Shown here piece after piece: positions 6,736 through 7,953 of a DNA stretch of 7,953 nt; position 1 is the first letter of the stretch, and every line of letters starts with the position of its first letter. Below the pieces are notes generated by a model, which made no database searches, was not told the origin of the DNA, and saw only the letters and a program-made list of their open reading frames with translations. Origin of the DNA: a bacterium. Lineage in GTDB: Bacteria; JAMORN01. A program made the position numbers and the translations under genes. The stretch covers positions 1 through 7,953 of the forward strand of contig JAMORN010000128.1 in assembly GCA_027063545.1 (NCBI GenBank). Direction: 5' to 3'.

Positions 6736-7689
6736 ATGAAATTTAAAAATAAGACTATAGAGAGTATATACAACAATCTTGAGGCTGTGGTGGTTGCTTT
6801 TATACTGGCAATGATAATAAGACAGTTTATTATAGCTGCTTATAAAATCCCAACAGGATCTATGGAAAATACTCTTTTAGTAGGAGATTTTTTACTAGGT
6901 ACTAAATTTATATGGGGAGCTAAAGTTCCTTTTGTTAATTATAAATTACCTGCTTTTAGTCATGTAAAAAGAGGTGATATAGTTATTTTTAAATCTCCAT
7001 TTCCGCCATATTTGGAATTTGTTAAAAGAGCTGTGGCAGTTTCAGGAGATACAGTTTATTATCATGAAAAAAAACTATATATAAATGGAAAATTTGTTCC
7101 TTTACCACCAGAAGGAAAGAATGTAGATCCTTTTTATAGACCAATAAGAGATGAGTTTGGACCTTTTGTTGTTCCAAAAATAGGAGATGTAATAAAATAT
7201 GATAGTTTAAATCCAAGATCTTTTGAGTTTTTTAAAAATCTTTACTGGCAGCACTATCCAGACCATAATTTATATGTAAAAAGAACATTTGTTATAGATG
7301 GGAAAGAAACAGATTCCTATATTTATAAATCTGTTAATTTACCACCTTTAGAGATTAATAGTATAAATTTTGATACTCTTCAATGGTATTTTATTGAGGA
7401 TATATTAAAATATTTAAGAGAAGATAAAGGTGATAGTTCTATATATATAAAACAAGTCTTATATGATAATGGAGTAAAGGTAGATAGTCTTGTTGTAAAG
7501 TATAGATGTTATTTTATGATGGGTGATAATAGAGATTTATCTCAAGATTCTAGGTTTTGGGGAGTTTTGGCAGATAATATGGTTCTAGCTAAACCTTTAA
7601 TAATTTATTTTTCTTTTGATGGAGAAAGTGTGAATAAAAGTTTTTTTGAAAGAATAAGATGGGGAAGAATAGGTAGATTTATAAACTAA
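6736..7689 (+). CDS. lepB: Signal peptidase I, extended form
   Basis: This 317-residue protein is the membrane-bound serine protease that removes signal peptides from exported proteins at the outer face of the cytoplasmic membrane. A single N-terminal helix (about 14-36) is followed by the catalytic serine S42 in IPTGSMENTLLVGD. The catalytic lysine is K97 in FVKRAVAVSGD (95-105). The conserved box E is MMGDNRDLSQDSRFWG (261-276). About 155 residues separate the lysine box from box E, much more than in minimal Gram-positive enzymes. The insert contains DEFGPFVVPKIGDVIKYDSL (139-158), a YIYK segment and a second folded stretch before box E, recalling the long signal peptidases I associate with Bacteroidetes and relatives. 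The C-terminus is basic. GGAGG inside the end of lepA, 10 bases before the ATG, serves as ribosome-binding site, so lepA and lepB are probably translationally coupled. Confidence 0.95.
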   Translation: MKFKNKTIESIYNNLEAVVVAFILAMIIRQFIIAAYKIPTGSMENTLLVGDFLLGTKFIWGAKVPFVNYKLPAFSHVKRGDIVIFKSPFPPYLEFVKRAVAVSGDTVYYHEKKLYINGKFVPLPPEGKNVDPFYRPIRDEFGPFVVPKIGDVIKYDSLNPRSFEFFKNLYWQHYPDHNLYVKRTFVIDGKETDSYIYKSVNLPPLEINSINFDTLQWYFIEDILKYLREDKGDSSIYIKQVLYDNGVKVDSLVVKYRCYFMMGDNRDLSQDSRFWGVLADNMVLAKPLIIYFSFDGESVNKSFFERIRWGRIGRFIN

Positions 7690-7707
7690 AATATTAGGAG
7701 ATACTTT

Positions 7708-7953
7708 ATGTATAATGTACCTGATGAAAAAGGTCATTTTGGAGAATTTGGCGGACGATATGTGTCAGAAACTTTAATGAAAAATTTAGAAAACTTGGAA
7801 AAAGAATATAAAAAGGTTATAGAGGATGAGTCATTTATAGAAGAGTTAAAGTATTATTATAGAGAGTATATTGGAAGGCCCAATCCTTTATACTATGCAG
7901 AGAGACTTTCAAAATATCTTGGATTTAAAGTTTATTTAAAGAGAGAGGATTTA
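7708..7953 (+). CDS. trpB: Tryptophan synthase beta chain, N-terminal part (partial, runs off the right edge)
   Basis: The first 82 residues match TrpB, the pyridoxal-phosphate enzyme that condenses indole with serine to form tryptophan. Visible signatures are [16 protein letters not shown] (9-24), [13 protein letters not shown] (56-68) and the start of the PLP-lysine motif, KVYLKREDL (74-82), which in the family continues into NHTGAHK just beyond the edge. The N-terminus is of the classical TrpB1 type rather than the longer TrpB2. It follows lepB by 18 bases with AGGAG 7 bases before the ATG, so it is likely read from the same transcript. No other trp gene is upstream; whether trpA or other trp genes follow cannot be seen. 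Confidence 0.95.
   Translation, partial: MYNVPDEKGHFGEFGGRYVSETLMKNLENLEKEYKKVIEDESFIEELKYYYREYIGRPNPLYYAERLSKYLGFKVYLKREDL

Noticed and set aside
7022-7216. Minus-strand open frame of 64 codons
   Set aside because: It is antisense to lepB; its Leu/His-rich composition is the shadow of the other strand.

Overview
This is an AT-rich stretch (roughly one third G+C by eye) of a bacterial chromosome. Arginine is mostly AGA/AGG, isoleucine is often ATA, and Shine-Dalgarno sites of the AAGGAG type are strong. The gene content points to an anaerobic or fermentative bacterium that makes or uses hydrogen. The signal peptidase carries a long insertion that recalls the extended form I associate with Bacteroidetes and related lineages. 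I cannot name the organism from the sequence.

Left half, minus strand (3273 down to 1): four tightly spaced genes in the order NuoE-like, thioredoxin-like ferredoxin, NuoF-like, NuoG/[FeFe]-hydrogenase-like N-terminus. This is the order of hndABCD, the NAD(P)-linked multisubunit [FeFe] hydrogenase. The last gene runs off the left edge before its catalytic H-cluster domain, so the hydrogenase identity rests on gene order and the visible Fe-S domains. The separate HndB-like subunit favours the Hnd type over a formate dehydrogenase or complex I module. Two things stand out. The NuoF-like subunit keeps the fold of its N-terminal thioredoxin-like domain but has lost three of the four expected [2Fe-2S] cysteines. 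The operon promoter also contains an 18-bp match to the binding site of the NADH-sensing repressor Rex, placed over the -35 box and spacer.

Middle (3274-3574): a divergent, very AT-rich intergenic region. It holds the hnd promoter with its Rex-like operator, a 16-bp perfect palindrome next to a 9-bp inverted repeat, and the poorly defined promoter of the rightward genes.

Right half, plus strand (3575 to 7953): a prohibitin-like SPFH/Band 7 membrane protein, a small two-helix membrane protein, the translation GTPase LepA (EF4), signal peptidase I LepB, and the beginning of tryptophan synthase beta chain TrpB, which is cut by the right edge. The small membrane protein, lepA, lepB and trpB are almost contiguous (gaps of 0, 6 and 18 bases) and look like one operon. 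The prohibitin-like gene lies 77 bases upstream and may or may not be co-transcribed.

No RNA gene, mobile element or CRISPR array was seen. Most of the window is conserved housekeeping or energy metabolism. The unusual signals are in the hnd regulatory region and in the altered NuoF-like subunit.
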